Assembly (NCBI RefSeq): GCF_000003815.2
Contig: NC_049983.1
Location: 29,068,420-29,130,419 of the forward strand
Source of the DNA: Branchiostoma floridae
Lineage: Eukaryota; Chordata; Leptocardii; Amphioxiformes; Branchiostomatidae
Direction of reading: 5' to 3'
Length of the DNA: 62,000 nt
Part shown: positions 47,560-58,900 of the stretch, piece by piece
How positions within the stretch are numbered: position 1 is the stretch's first letter
Layout: every line of letters starts with the position of its first letter
Notes under the pieces: generated by a model
Told to the model about the DNA's origin: nothing
Database searches by the model: none
Seen by the model: only the letters and a program-made list of their open reading frames with translations
Translations under genes and position numbers: made by a program

Positions 47560-49709
47560 GGGACTGGTCGATATTTAGCGGGGGGGGAGGGCCGGTCGTC
47601 TGGGGGGGGAGGGCCTAGGAAAAAAATTTTGAGCCGGGGGGAGGGCCTAGGAAAAATATTTTGAGACGGGGGGAGGGCCTAGGAAAAAAAATTTGCTCGA
47701 TCTACCAGCAAAATTTGTCCCTCAAATGGCAGGAAATGCCGTTTCAGAGGGTCAAGATTTCAAAATTTCCCCGGGCCTCCACAAGCTTGAGACGCCTCAC
47801 GCCTCACGCCCGAGTTCGGCACCCGGCATTGTAAAATTGCGCTCCACATGCTGAAATTTCGTTCAGTAATATTTCACTGCCGCGCCTTTGACCCTATCTC
47901 TGTTTAACAACGCTACAACGTTGTAAAAATATCTATGTTACAGTATTCATTTACCGTTTGTATAAAGGTGGGCTAAGAAAAAAATATCAGTAAAATTTGT
48001 TTACCTTTCTTACGAAGCTGGCGCGGCAATTAGCATGAAATGATGAAGCCGAAGTTCATACAGGACCGGGGACACTATACTCAGTGTTCTACTGCATGCT
48101 ATAATAAGTTCTCGATAAAGTTACCAAAATGCGACGTAAAAATGTACTTCCGGTTTGCAATGCCACAATTCAGTCACGGTGACAAAATTTGGCGTCTTAG
48201 AAGAACTTGCATTTCTTGTCAACATCTCCGTACGCGTACCAACACATGTCGGTATTTTCCTCAGATTTTACCGCAAAAAATGACGGGAAAATGCGTGTTT
48301 TCTTTCATGATTTGGAACGCTCTGGAAGATGACTGGTGACAGAGTGCCGTCTGTGAAACGGCCGGTGAGACTTGTGAATTCAGCTTTCCTTGTTTCATGT
48401 TCGCTTCCTTGTTAACGTTATAACCTGTACACATCCTCGACTTGAGAACTATCATAATGATCAAACGCAGTACAAGACATGCGTAACTCGATTTGCATGG
48501 GAAATGTTGCTAAACGTGTCGTTACCATGACAACAGCCTTGGCGGCAGTCTTTAGATGTACCGATTTGACAGGGCTTGCCACGTTATGCGAAAAATAGAA
48601 TTAACTTGCAACCAATCACAGCCAGCAGCGGCGCCAAAAATCGCGGCTAAGTTACGTCAATCACTTAGAAGCGGAAAACTTTGCGAATAACCCGGGAAAC
48701 TGGCGTCTGTTTTCAGTTTGCACCAGGAGGAAAACATTATTTAACTTAAACTGATCGTTGAACGATTCCTTTGTCGATAGTTATAAAACTATGAAAATCA
48801 CAAGCGTGACTGTTCACAAGGCCACTGATACACACACAGCTTCGAATTCAGGGAAAAGAATTTGAACTAACGTGTCAGATTCGTAATGCATTCCAGTTTC
48901 CCGACAATTTTGCCCATTCCGTCATTTTTGACCGACAAAATTGATGTCCAAAAAGCGTGGCATATTTAAAAGATCTCCCAAGTACAAGTCTGCGTTCTCA
49001 CGCCCGCCGGCAGCTACAGAGGCGACCGGTCAACCCCGCCGTGGGATCGTCGTCACACGTCGGCTCCCCCCTCCCCACTACAGTTTTGGTTAGTCGTATC
49101 GTGCTTTGGTTAGTCGTATCGTGACGTTTTTGTTGTCATTTCCCCCCGATTAATAACCGTCAGTTATTGCCACCACAGAACCAAGAAAAAGTACAGAAGG
49201 TATTTGAATTGAAAATAGTCTCCGACAAGCTACTCGGACCCCATGAACTTGTAATGCGATAAGTAAAGGGGCGGGGCGCGCGCCGCGAAGCGGCGCAAAT
49301 CTACTAGAAATCCAGGTACAAAATACTTAGTTTGTGGCGTTGTTTGGATAGAGTGGATTTATGAATATCAGAAGAACACAGTAGCCTCCAAGAATCATAT
49401 ATTTATGGGCTCCGAGCCATTCAATTCCCCTTTTTTTGCTAGGGGTAAGAGATCTGCCTCGCGATGAAAAACAGTAACGTTATCATAAGTATGGCGTGAA
49501 GACATTTCCAAACGGGAGCGCAGTGATTTATTGGCGTCTTTAATATTTTTCAAATTTCATAGGAGGGGGGAGGGCCTCGGAAAAATATTTTGACTTGGGG
49601 GGAGGGCCTAGGAAAAATTTTCTGACCTGGGGGGAGGGCCTAGGAAAAATTTTTTGACCCGACCCTCTGACGACCGGCCCTCCCCCCCCGCTAAATATCG
49701 ACCAGTCCC
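47560..49709. mobile_element. Harbinger-like non-autonomous transposon, 2150 bp
   Basis: The termini are exact inverse copies over about 42 bp: GGGACTGGTCGATATTTAGC then an 8-9 base G-run, 'agggccggtcgtc', and the reverse at 49668-49709. TAA flanks both sides (47557-47559 and 49710-49712), the 3-bp target typical of PIF/Harbinger. Subterminal repeats 'gggggagggcctaggaaaaa' occur three times at each end. No transposase was recognised; the longest frame (48040-48339) has no known domain. Confidence 0.82.
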
Positions 49710-49712
49710 TAA

Positions 49713-49850
49713 GCCATGGAACCCACCGACTCGTAGCCGCAGGTAAGAGTTCAGGTTTGTGTCCAGAACTTGTGCAAACGGCGTCGCATCTTTGGTCGCC
49801 AACGGGGGGTGGTTACCGAAAAGGAAAAACTTGAATCGAGATTTTGACAT
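49713..49850 (-). CDS. Possible 5' coding exon of an unknown gene, cut by the Harbinger-like element
   Basis: A minus-strand ATG at 49850 begins MSKSRFKFFLFGNHPPLATK, then AQVLDTNLNSYLRLRVGGFH, and runs into the transposon end at 49710. The composition looks protein-like, but there is no match I can name. On the plus strand the same interval has a donor 'gccgcag|gtaaga' at 49749, so it could instead be a 5' non-coding exon of ARMC2. Unresolved. Confidence 0.3.
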
Positions 49851-50056
49851 ATCGACGAGAGAGGTAATGCAATTTTAATGAAACGTCGTTTGTTCGACTA
49901 GAATTCCTCTTAACCCTGAAATCCTGAGGTTGATGTTGACTTCCGGGGATCCTAAATGCTTGCCTAATTGATTTGTAGACGTTTCGGACAAAAATGTTTG
50001 ACGTTTCCGTCGTCTGTTGTGTTGACCTGAGCTGGAGGCTTCCAAAATGGCAAACT

Positions 50057-50070
50057 GTTGCCATGGAAAC
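50057..50070. promoter_or_regulatory. X-box (RFX factor site), GTTGCCATGGAAAC
   Basis: The 14-mer fits the RFX X-box consensus with both half-sites, GTTGCC and GGAAAC. RFX factors drive ciliary genes (established), and ARMC2, the next gene on the plus strand, is ciliary. It lies 2.8 kb upstream of the ARMC2 ATG, compatible with a promoter followed by a 5' UTR intron; TSS unknown. Confidence 0.6.
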
Positions 50071-50099
50071 GGCCCGGCCCCTGCCTTTTCCAGCCCGAA

Positions 50100-52440
50100 A
50101 TCACGACGGGTGACTCCCTCGGTCGTGTTTTCAACATTCGTGCTTTCCGTGTGGCTCCTTTGTCAGAGGAAGTTTTATTGCTTTAGTGTTTATATTTAGT
50201 CAGACTCTGTAGTAACAAATATCATTTAGTAACGTTACGTGCTGTGAATGCATTGTAAATCCTGCATAAGTTTTGCAGCTAGAAAACAATAGTTTGATCA
50301 TAAAGAATTCTAAAGAAATGTTGCATAATTCCACTCAAAAAAGAAAACATTAGGAAAGGACAACAAGGAGGTCATGTGAATCCCAGGGGTACTTAAAACA
50401 GCTGGGTAAATAAACTCAACAACACAGGTTGTAATTTACATGGAAGGAGTCTTGTGTAAAGTTACCTTATTCAAACTTCAGATTTATATTAACTGTTACA
50501 TCTTAGATAATAAGCAGAAACATATAAAAGAGACATCTCTAATACACGAGTAAAACGATGGCTATTTTGGCAACAGGTAAATGTTTGCTTAATCTTTATA
50601 TAGGCCAATTGACCTGAATTCAGTAAGCTCATGTATCTGTGTTTGCCTCTACTAGATTTCACAACAAAAGTTAGAAAAGAAAAATGTCAGTGTTCGCAAC
50701 GCAGAACCATTTGAAAGTTGAAACTATCCGAGACTAGAGGACATCTTTGACTGCAGCTCGGCTTATTTTTAACAGATAAGGATAGTAAGTCAAATAAGGA
50801 AATAGGTATAATTTATAAACAATGTCCATGCATTTCCTTTCCAATCAGCACAACATTGTGGCCTGCTGGGGATTCCAGCCCAGGGCCTCCAGATTCCAAG
50901 TTGACAACCCAAATACCTTGCCACCTGTTTGATGTGACATATGCAGCATTACCACTGTGCACATCATTAAATGGGTTACACCCACTAAACTATACACAGA
51001 CGAAGACATATACGTGTACCAGACCGTATAATGATGTTTTTCTGTGACTCCTAGTTAAAGATGTCCCAAATTGCTGTCTCTGCTATTAGCTCAGTATAGG
51101 TAACCACAACATGTCATTTATAATTATGCCACATATTTGCGATTTTGAACCAGTTTCACTCAGTGAAGACTGAAGAACTAATCTTCCATTGGTTGTAAAA
51201 GAGAAGACAAGTGCTATGTATAATTTTTACAGTTTCGTTGTTTAATTTCCCCAGATTTTTCTGATAGAAGACAGCTTAATGTCCCGTCCTAAGGACTGCT
51301 ACCCTTTCCAGGCAGTAGAGGGTGTGTCAGTTAGCAACATAGCTGCGGGATTCAATCTCACAACCCCTTGGTCCAGAGACAGGGTCGCCAACCACTGGAC
51401 TACGCTTGTAACTGAAAAATTGAATATTTTCAATATTGTAAAGTACAATTGTACAGCCATGGCTTTATAAATGACATGGTGGTGCTAAGTACCATACAAA
51501 TGATAGAGGTCTTTGTTTATAATACTAATAGAGTTGTCCTTTCTCATTTTTTCTCTTGAGTATTATGAAGGATTTACCAGACAGGTGTAACAGGTTGTTT
51601 TGTAGAACTGCAGAGGTGGAAAATTAACCTCATTTTCTCCGTCTTAGCAACAGCCACTTGTCACATCAACTGTGTATCCGGTTTCCTTTGGAAAGCCGCT
51701 GGTTGCTAAACTCTTTGAGAAGCTACTTGTGAAGTGCCATAGTTATGTCACACGCGATTCACGGGAGTAGGTCATGGCATTGTTCAGTGCAGGCCAGGCT
51801 TTTTAGGGCAGACACTTGCCTTCATGTTTTGTACTCTGGATACTTGTTAATGTTAACTTTATTGATTTTTTGACAAAATCTTTGAGTACGGGCAGGTCAA
51901 CAGGACTAGTCACTTCCTGGCTGATTTAAGCTAGCCAGTATAACTTACAAGTGTAGTCACTACAATGTACTCATGATCAATATATGAATTGTGTTGTGAT
52001 ATGAATGAATAAACCAACTACTACTAGTAACCAGACTTTTTATTGGGAATTTGTTTTTTCCTCTTACCTACTATGGACCATCAAACTAGAATATTGTGTA
52101 ATATTCAATTTGTGATTTTTGGATCCATATCATTATCGGCATGAAGTCTTTTGTTCATCCCAGCTTTAAAAAATGCTCCTAAGCCTTTCTACCACATTTT
52201 GTGCCTGACATAGCAATTTGTGTCAAAACTAAATGTTGAATAAAGACCTTAAGAAGAAATTGTCAGAATGTCAAAGCCTGCCCGGTAACACCCTCCACAG
52301 TAACCGCTGGCTCAATCTTTTTACTTGCCAACCACATTTTTTGCCGGTGCACAGCACTGAAACGGGAGAAGTGGTTGTATGGATGCATGGATGGATGGAT
52401 GGATGCATGGATCGGTCACTTTAACCAAATAGCCCTTCTA
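50100..52440. other. Presumed 5' intron or upstream region of ARMC2
   Basis: AT-rich sequence without coding exons. 51290-51415 read on the minus strand resembles a tRNA-derived SINE head ('gtccagtggttggcgac' and 'gagattgaatccc'). 52378-52412 is a (ggat)n microsatellite. Confidence 0.45.
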
Positions 52441-52461
52441 TACGTGCTATTGCGTAATCGA

Positions 52462-52533
52462 GCCAGCGTGGCCGAGCGGTATACAGCACGGTACCTATCT
52501 TCCGTAGATCGTAGGTTCGAACCCCACTTGCTA
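52462..52533 (+). tRNA. tRNA-like sequence, probably pseudogene
   Basis: 'gccagcgtggccgagcggt' resembles the 5' half of Leu/Ser-type tRNAs, and 'ggttcgaacccc' is a perfect T-loop/B box. The acceptor strands pair poorly. The anticodon stem (acgg/ccgt) leaves a 10-base loop rather than 7, so a functional tRNA is unlikely. An oligo-T tract follows. It may be a tRNA pseudogene or SINE head. Confidence 0.4.
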
Positions 52534-52916
52534 AATTTTTTTCTTTCTTTGTTAGACAAATCTCATGTAGTGTTTTTTAAATAGAACTTAGAAGAAAGAC
52601 CAATTCAGTAATTCGATGTTTAAAAACTCTTTTTTCGTGTGATTTTGTTTAACATCCAGGCTTTTTCCAAAATACGCACCGGCCAGCTTTTTTCAGAAGC
52701 TTTCTTGTTTAAAGACTTATAAACTGTAACATGGATTTAAGAAAAAAATATTAAGCCAGCGGTAACTATGGAGGATGGCACCCAGACTAATTCAACTTGC
52801 AGCTTAGGCAAAGCATTCATCCACTCATGATATTTGTTTCTTTCACAACAGGCGATAAGAACAAGACTTGTGGAAACAAATAGAAAACAGACTCATCTCA
52901 GCACATCCCTCCAGTC

Positions 52917-55900
52917 ATGATGAGTGGGCGAAGACGCAGGAAGGACGACGAAAAGCCGTTCTACGCGGTTCCGCTCACCGACAAACCCACACCGTCACAG
53001 ATCATCAACGAAGCACGCCAGTCCGTCCGTACGATACGCACCAACCGTCCGTTCACACCGCGGGAGGGAGAGAGGAGATTGTTCGGTACCGACAGCGGTC
53101 GGCCCAAGGAGGCACGGCCACCATCAGCTTTTAGGTAAGGTTCATGTCTCTATACAGGTATCATCAGCTCCAACCAAATGGACCAAGCTGACGGTCTGTA
53201 AAAAAAGTCTCACTCCAGGCCTGGTCTGCCTCGATTTTGAGCGTTGAAAATAGCATGGAAGCAACAATTCCCAGTAAAGCTTATTGACAAATGACAATTG
53301 CATATTTGTGATTCATAGATGTTTATTTAGGAAAGCACTTATTAAAGAAGCTGTTGACATTCATGTAAACTATAGTCTGTACAGAGTTTTAGGGATGGCA
53401 TCCTCTGGAGTTCCAAATCTGTGGTAAAAGTGGAAATTTATTTAGCGTATGTCTTAAATATTGGATAGTTAAAGTTAAACCCTTTTTTCCTCTATTTCCA
53501 GCCTCGGATCTCGACATTTTGATGGTAGTGACTCCAGACCAACATCCTCAACTAAACTCTCTCCTTTAGACCATGTAAGTATTGAATGTGGTCTGTGGCC
53601 ATTATTCAGCTTTGATACATTTCATTTTGATAATAAAATACAATTTATATATTTTTAGAACTGAGAATATAATGTCAAAGTTAAGATTTTGATAAGTCTC
53701 AATTAATTTCGTTAATTGTCAATTCAGTGCCCAATATAGGGGACTCGGCAAGTATATTGTATATTGTATATACACCTCTGACGACTGTACAGGAACAATT
53801 ATATATCATTAGCACATTGAATTCTTTATCACAACTTCTTGTCAAAAGATTGTCTAATTGTCCATTCAAAATAGAACAAACAGGACAGACAAACGTAGTT
53901 GCTGTGCTAGTAGATTGGGTGGTGACGCTGATACACACATCTACAAATCGTTTACGGTAAAAACAGTATAAGATAAATTTGGTATAATCAATTTATTGAC
54001 CCACCATGTTGCTGTGTCCTGAATGTGTCAGTGTTGATGAATGTTAGGCTATAATCTAGTGATGGATTACTCCATGTTGTTGGCAGGTGTTCTACCATTT
54101 TTCATTCAAAACGATTGTGATTCAAAAGCTTGAAGGGAACAAATTGACCTCTTCTTGTCTTACTCAATCCATCAGTTTGACAGATCAATGTAGTTATTCG
54201 CACATTTTTAACATAGTCTATTCTTCTCCCTGCTGTCTAACATTGTAACCAGTATGGTGCAGTACAATACTCAATCTTAGACAAGGTTAAGACCAGTTCT
54301 GTTTTTGGTTCATGAACTTTACCAAGGAGACTGATATTACACTGAGCTAAAAGTAAAGTCCAGGTGCCCTTTTCTCACTGCTTTTCTGGAAAGTAAACTA
54401 AGGTATGATATTCGGATAGTTGAGTTTTCTTTTACACAACCAGTAAGTATTATATTTTGATGCCTATCAGACGTCCTACTCAGAGCTTTTAACTGGAGTT
54501 CTGCATCTTGCCGCTATATGTTGCCGATGTATGTGGCGCTTTTGTGGCAAGAACACTATCCCAGAAATTTTTGTACCCCCCTCGTCATGATTCAAACTAG
54601 TAATTGGTGAAGAAGCCTCACTATCATATAGAATGTGTACAGTGTGATGTATGCTGCTTACTTGATGCTTCTGATTTTGTTTGTTTGATCGTTATTTTCC
54701 AGAAACCGAAGCCAGTTCCTGACGACGTGCTCCCGTTGGTCCCCAAGCCCCCAGCCATAGACCTGGCCAGGCCGCTGGCGGGCCGCTCTGTGGCTAGGCG
54801 CATGGTGAAGGCTGGGAGCCAGGATAACCTGGCCGACAGGGATCTGAGACAGGCTGTGTTAACAGATGGTAGGTGATGTTTACACCCAGAGACACACACA
54901 TGTGCCCATGCACGCACGCACGCACACATGCGCACACACACACAGCTCTGTGGCTAGGCGCATGGTGAAGGCTGGGAGCCAGGACAACCTGGCCGACAGG
55001 GACTTGAGACAAGCGGTCTTAACAGATGGTAGGTTATGTTACTTTGCAAAAGCATCGAGATATGCAAGCGCACACACACACACATATACGCGCACACACA
55101 TGCTTACACACAGCTCTGTGGCTAGGCGCATGGTGAAGGCTGGGAGCCAGGATAACCTGGCAGACAGGGACCTCAGGCAGGCAGTGTTAACAGATGGTAG
55201 GTTATGTTTACACACACAGTGATGCACACACACACACACACATACAGGCCCGTCCGCTAGCAAGCTTCACAAAAGCATTGAAACAGACAAATACACACCC
55301 AAAGACACATACGCGCACACAGACACACACAGACATACATGCACACGCACACAGCTCTGTGGCTAGGCGCATGATGAAGGCTGGGAGCCAGGATAACCTG
55401 GCAGACAGGGACCTCAGGCAGGCAGTGTTAACAGATGGTAGGTTATAATTTATGTTTGCACACACACATGTGCACCACACACACACACACACGCATGCAC
55501 ACACACATACAGACACACACACATACACACACACATACACACACACACACAGTCACACACACACACAGTAACACACACACAATCACACACACAGCCACAC
55601 ACACACACACATGCACACAAAATTGCAATTGATAATTTCTGCTGTCTGCTGCTTCATCTTATAAACCCTTTCCTTCATTTGCGGGTAATTTGGCATGTCG
55701 TCTGCTGGTATTTTGCACAACTTGATGCCTTTTATGTTTGTCCAGGAAAAGTTCCCAAACCCCCTGTGGAGAGAAGAGGTTCACTACCCCCCGCCCCCTC
55801 TCCTGTGGAGGGTGATGTACCGGGTAGGCGCGTACACAGCGGACCCAAGGAGCGAACCCCCGCCTCCTTCTACATCGAGCGGACGGAAGCGGAGGGGGCC

Positions 55901-58900
55901 GAGGCCCCGCCAAGGGTTCGCAGTGCAGGGAGCGCCAGAAGCAGGAGGTATGTGGGAATGTTTTAAATCATTAAAGTTCAGGGGTTTGTCTAGAAAAAAT
56001 TGCAAGGGGAAAATCTGCAATGGAGTTGAGAGACCAAGTGGGGAATGGGATTGAAGTGGAGATCCCACTTCAATCCCATTCCAATGAATTAGATTAGATT
56101 ATTTTATTATTATTAAAATTGCTCAGAATCAGAATTGTGTACTTGCCAGAGAAGCTGCTCCCCAGGGTAAGGCAGTGCATGGTCAGGGCCACAGGGCCCT
56201 TGTTCTCCTCTTTAAAGAAAGACCTACTGTCTTGTATATTAGACTTTTTTAAAGAAAAGCAGGAGAAGGAGATCAACCCGGAAAATATTCGAAGATAATA
56301 GAAGGCATCACAAATTCAAGATTGCTATTTGGCATATCTTATTATCTAGATGTCAAGCCTTCATCGACTAATAACATCCCAATGTTTGTGTTTTTCTTCT
56401 GTCAGGAGGGCAGGTGATGAGGAGGCGGGAGGAGACGGCAGGACGGGGAGGGAGAGCGGGTACCACTCCCAGCCATCCTCCGCAGAGAGGAAGGAGACGA
56501 GGTCGGGCAGCGGGGGTCGCCGTGACGACGAGACGCCAGAGGAAGCGCTGTTCTGGAACACCAGCGTCCTGCCGATTCTTACAGACATGGAGAGCCACTC
56601 AAAAGGTATGGGCCAGCTCAGTAAATATAGAATACAACATGGTGTATTCCGTATCACGCTAGTTACCAGCCCGATTGGCTATCGGGCAATCGGACCTGCG
56701 GGAGGACTGGGACCGAGGGTGATGTGGAACACACTGCATTGTATTTTATTTGTCATACCAACCTGAGAAAACACGTTTCCATGCAAAATGCACCAGAAGT
56801 TGGGAAAATTTGCTGCCCTCAGGCAAAATTACAACAACAGCAGTTCTAATGTTCGAATCAAGTATTCAAGATTTTAAATTCTTGGAAATGAGAAAAATTG
56901 TACAGCTTCTGACACTTTGCCCTTCCTCCCTGCCACAGACAAGAAGCACCGTACTCTCTGTGACCTGTGACTATTATCTTGTGTATCTTATTAATATTAC
57001 CTGGATGTCTAACCAAAATTGGCTGATCTATGTGATAGAACACAACTGACATTTTCCTGCCTCTTCACAGACAAGAAGCACCGCACGCTGTGTGACCTGT
57101 GCGACCGGCTCTACACCACGTTAGACACAGCCGGGCTGCTGGGTCGGGCGGCCAAGCGGCGCTCCGCACTTCTCAAGACGCTCTACAAACTCATCGACAT
57201 CGACGACCCCAGGATCATGCTAAAGCTGGCCAGACTTATCTTAGCAGTAAGTCTGTACCAATTGGTTTTTCAGTTACGGTTAGATGTACTGATATTTATT
57301 TGTTCTGCCAGTTCATTCTAGTCATGCTGAAGAAGAGTGGTGGATGTTACTTCAACATCTGGAAGTAATCTGTGCAGAAATTTAATTGCCTTTAGATATT
57401 GTTTACCTGGATGTACAAAAGTCCAGAAGGGAGTGATAGAACTTGAGCTTAGTTTGTCTTAAAATTTGTCGTTTCAACCCCAATACAAATGAAATGATGT
57501 AGTTTAACGGCTTCTGTACTACCTTATTTTGGAACACACAACATCAACTCACATAATTCCTAAGGGTACCATAATACTGCCACATAAAAAAAAAATTCAT
57601 AGAGGCCTTCTCAAGATTGTCTTAAACACCTACACATCTGAAGTATGTTACATTCATTTTGTACATCCCTTTGAATCACTTTAGATTCGTTCATTTTTTC
57701 TCATGTGGCAGTATTATGGCACCTGGTGGAATTATGACAGTTGATGTTACATGTTGTGCCAAGAGAAGTATCTATTTGTCAGACATTGAGGCTTTGTGTA
57801 TAAAAGGTTAACATATTTTTATACCACTTCACAGCTGAAGGTGTCTGGCAAGAACCTCACTAATGTCTGTAAGTTGGTCTTCAAGATCAGCAAAGAAGAG
57901 AAGAACGACAACCTGTTCTTAGAGTCCAATATTCTAGGTGAGTGTCTTATTTTGAAGACTTCTTTTTAAGAGATGGTTAGCAAACTTTACTTATCGTACC
58001 TTAGGATAGTATGTGTTGTCAAATGGTGGAGTGGTTAGGTTAGAGGACATAAGGCTGAGATGTCACAGGTTTGATTCCAGACTTTACACAGCTGATGTAA
58101 AAATGGGTACCTGACTTTGGTTTAGGAGGTAAAAGGCAGTGGAAGGAGAGGGATGGGCTCTGCCTTCCAATACTGTGTCCTAGACACAGTGGATAACAAC
58201 CCACAACCCCTACAGCCTCAAAAAAGACTATGAGACTATCTGTACCTTTTCACAACTGCTGTGGTAACTGCCTTCATTTCCATGTTAGAACTTAGGTGTA
58301 GTGCAGATGGCCAACCGTTCCAATACTGTATCCTAAACACAGTGGATAACAACCCACTGCCACTATGACCACTGTTGTGGTAACTTCCTTCTTTTCCTAT
58401 GATGTTACAACTGTAGGTTTACTGGTAAGCGTAGTCCAGACGGCCGACCCTAACCAATCATGCGAGGCGCTGGTGTACTGCTGCGGAGCGCTGAAGTTCC
58501 TTTCGGGGAACGCAGCGCTGATGAAGGAGCTGAGTGCGATGAACTGTACCGAGGCCCTCGGCAAACTGTTGTCTAGTGTTAACTCTACCGTAAGTATTGA
58601 TGCCAAACTGCTGTCTAGCGTTAACTCTATGGTAAGTACTGAGCTGAGCGCAGTGAACTGTACCGAGGCCCTCGGCAAACTGTTGTCTAGTGTTAACTCT
58701 ATGGTAAGTACGCCAAAAAGCAGTTACTCAAGCAACTTTTTGCCATATCTTATTACCTAGATGTCTAACCTTCAGTGACATATCTACGGTAAGTACTAGT
58801 GATGCAATGTTGATGCAATTGATATTTACTGGACAGGTGCAGTTGCCTATTATAAGTTGAAAAGAATGTCTATGTCTTACATAATCCCTTGAACAAACTA

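Larger units (their letters stand above)
54869..55745 (+). repeat. CA-rich arrays between the exon 3 copies
   Basis: CA or degenerate CA tracts occupy 54890-54943, 55070-55112, 55205-55245, 55300-55352 and 55455-55620, each ending just before an exon copy or in the intron. They are the likely substrate for the tandem duplication. Confidence 0.9.

Noticed and set aside
48040-48339. 99-codon frame inside the Harbinger-like element as transposase
   Set aside because: No DDE or Myb-type features visible; element treated as non-autonomous.
54866-55222. Continuous 118-codon frame through ARMC2 exon copies 1 and 2 as a single exon
   Set aside because: It requires translating CA repeats and ignoring conserved donors and acceptors; spliced use of individual copies is more plausible.
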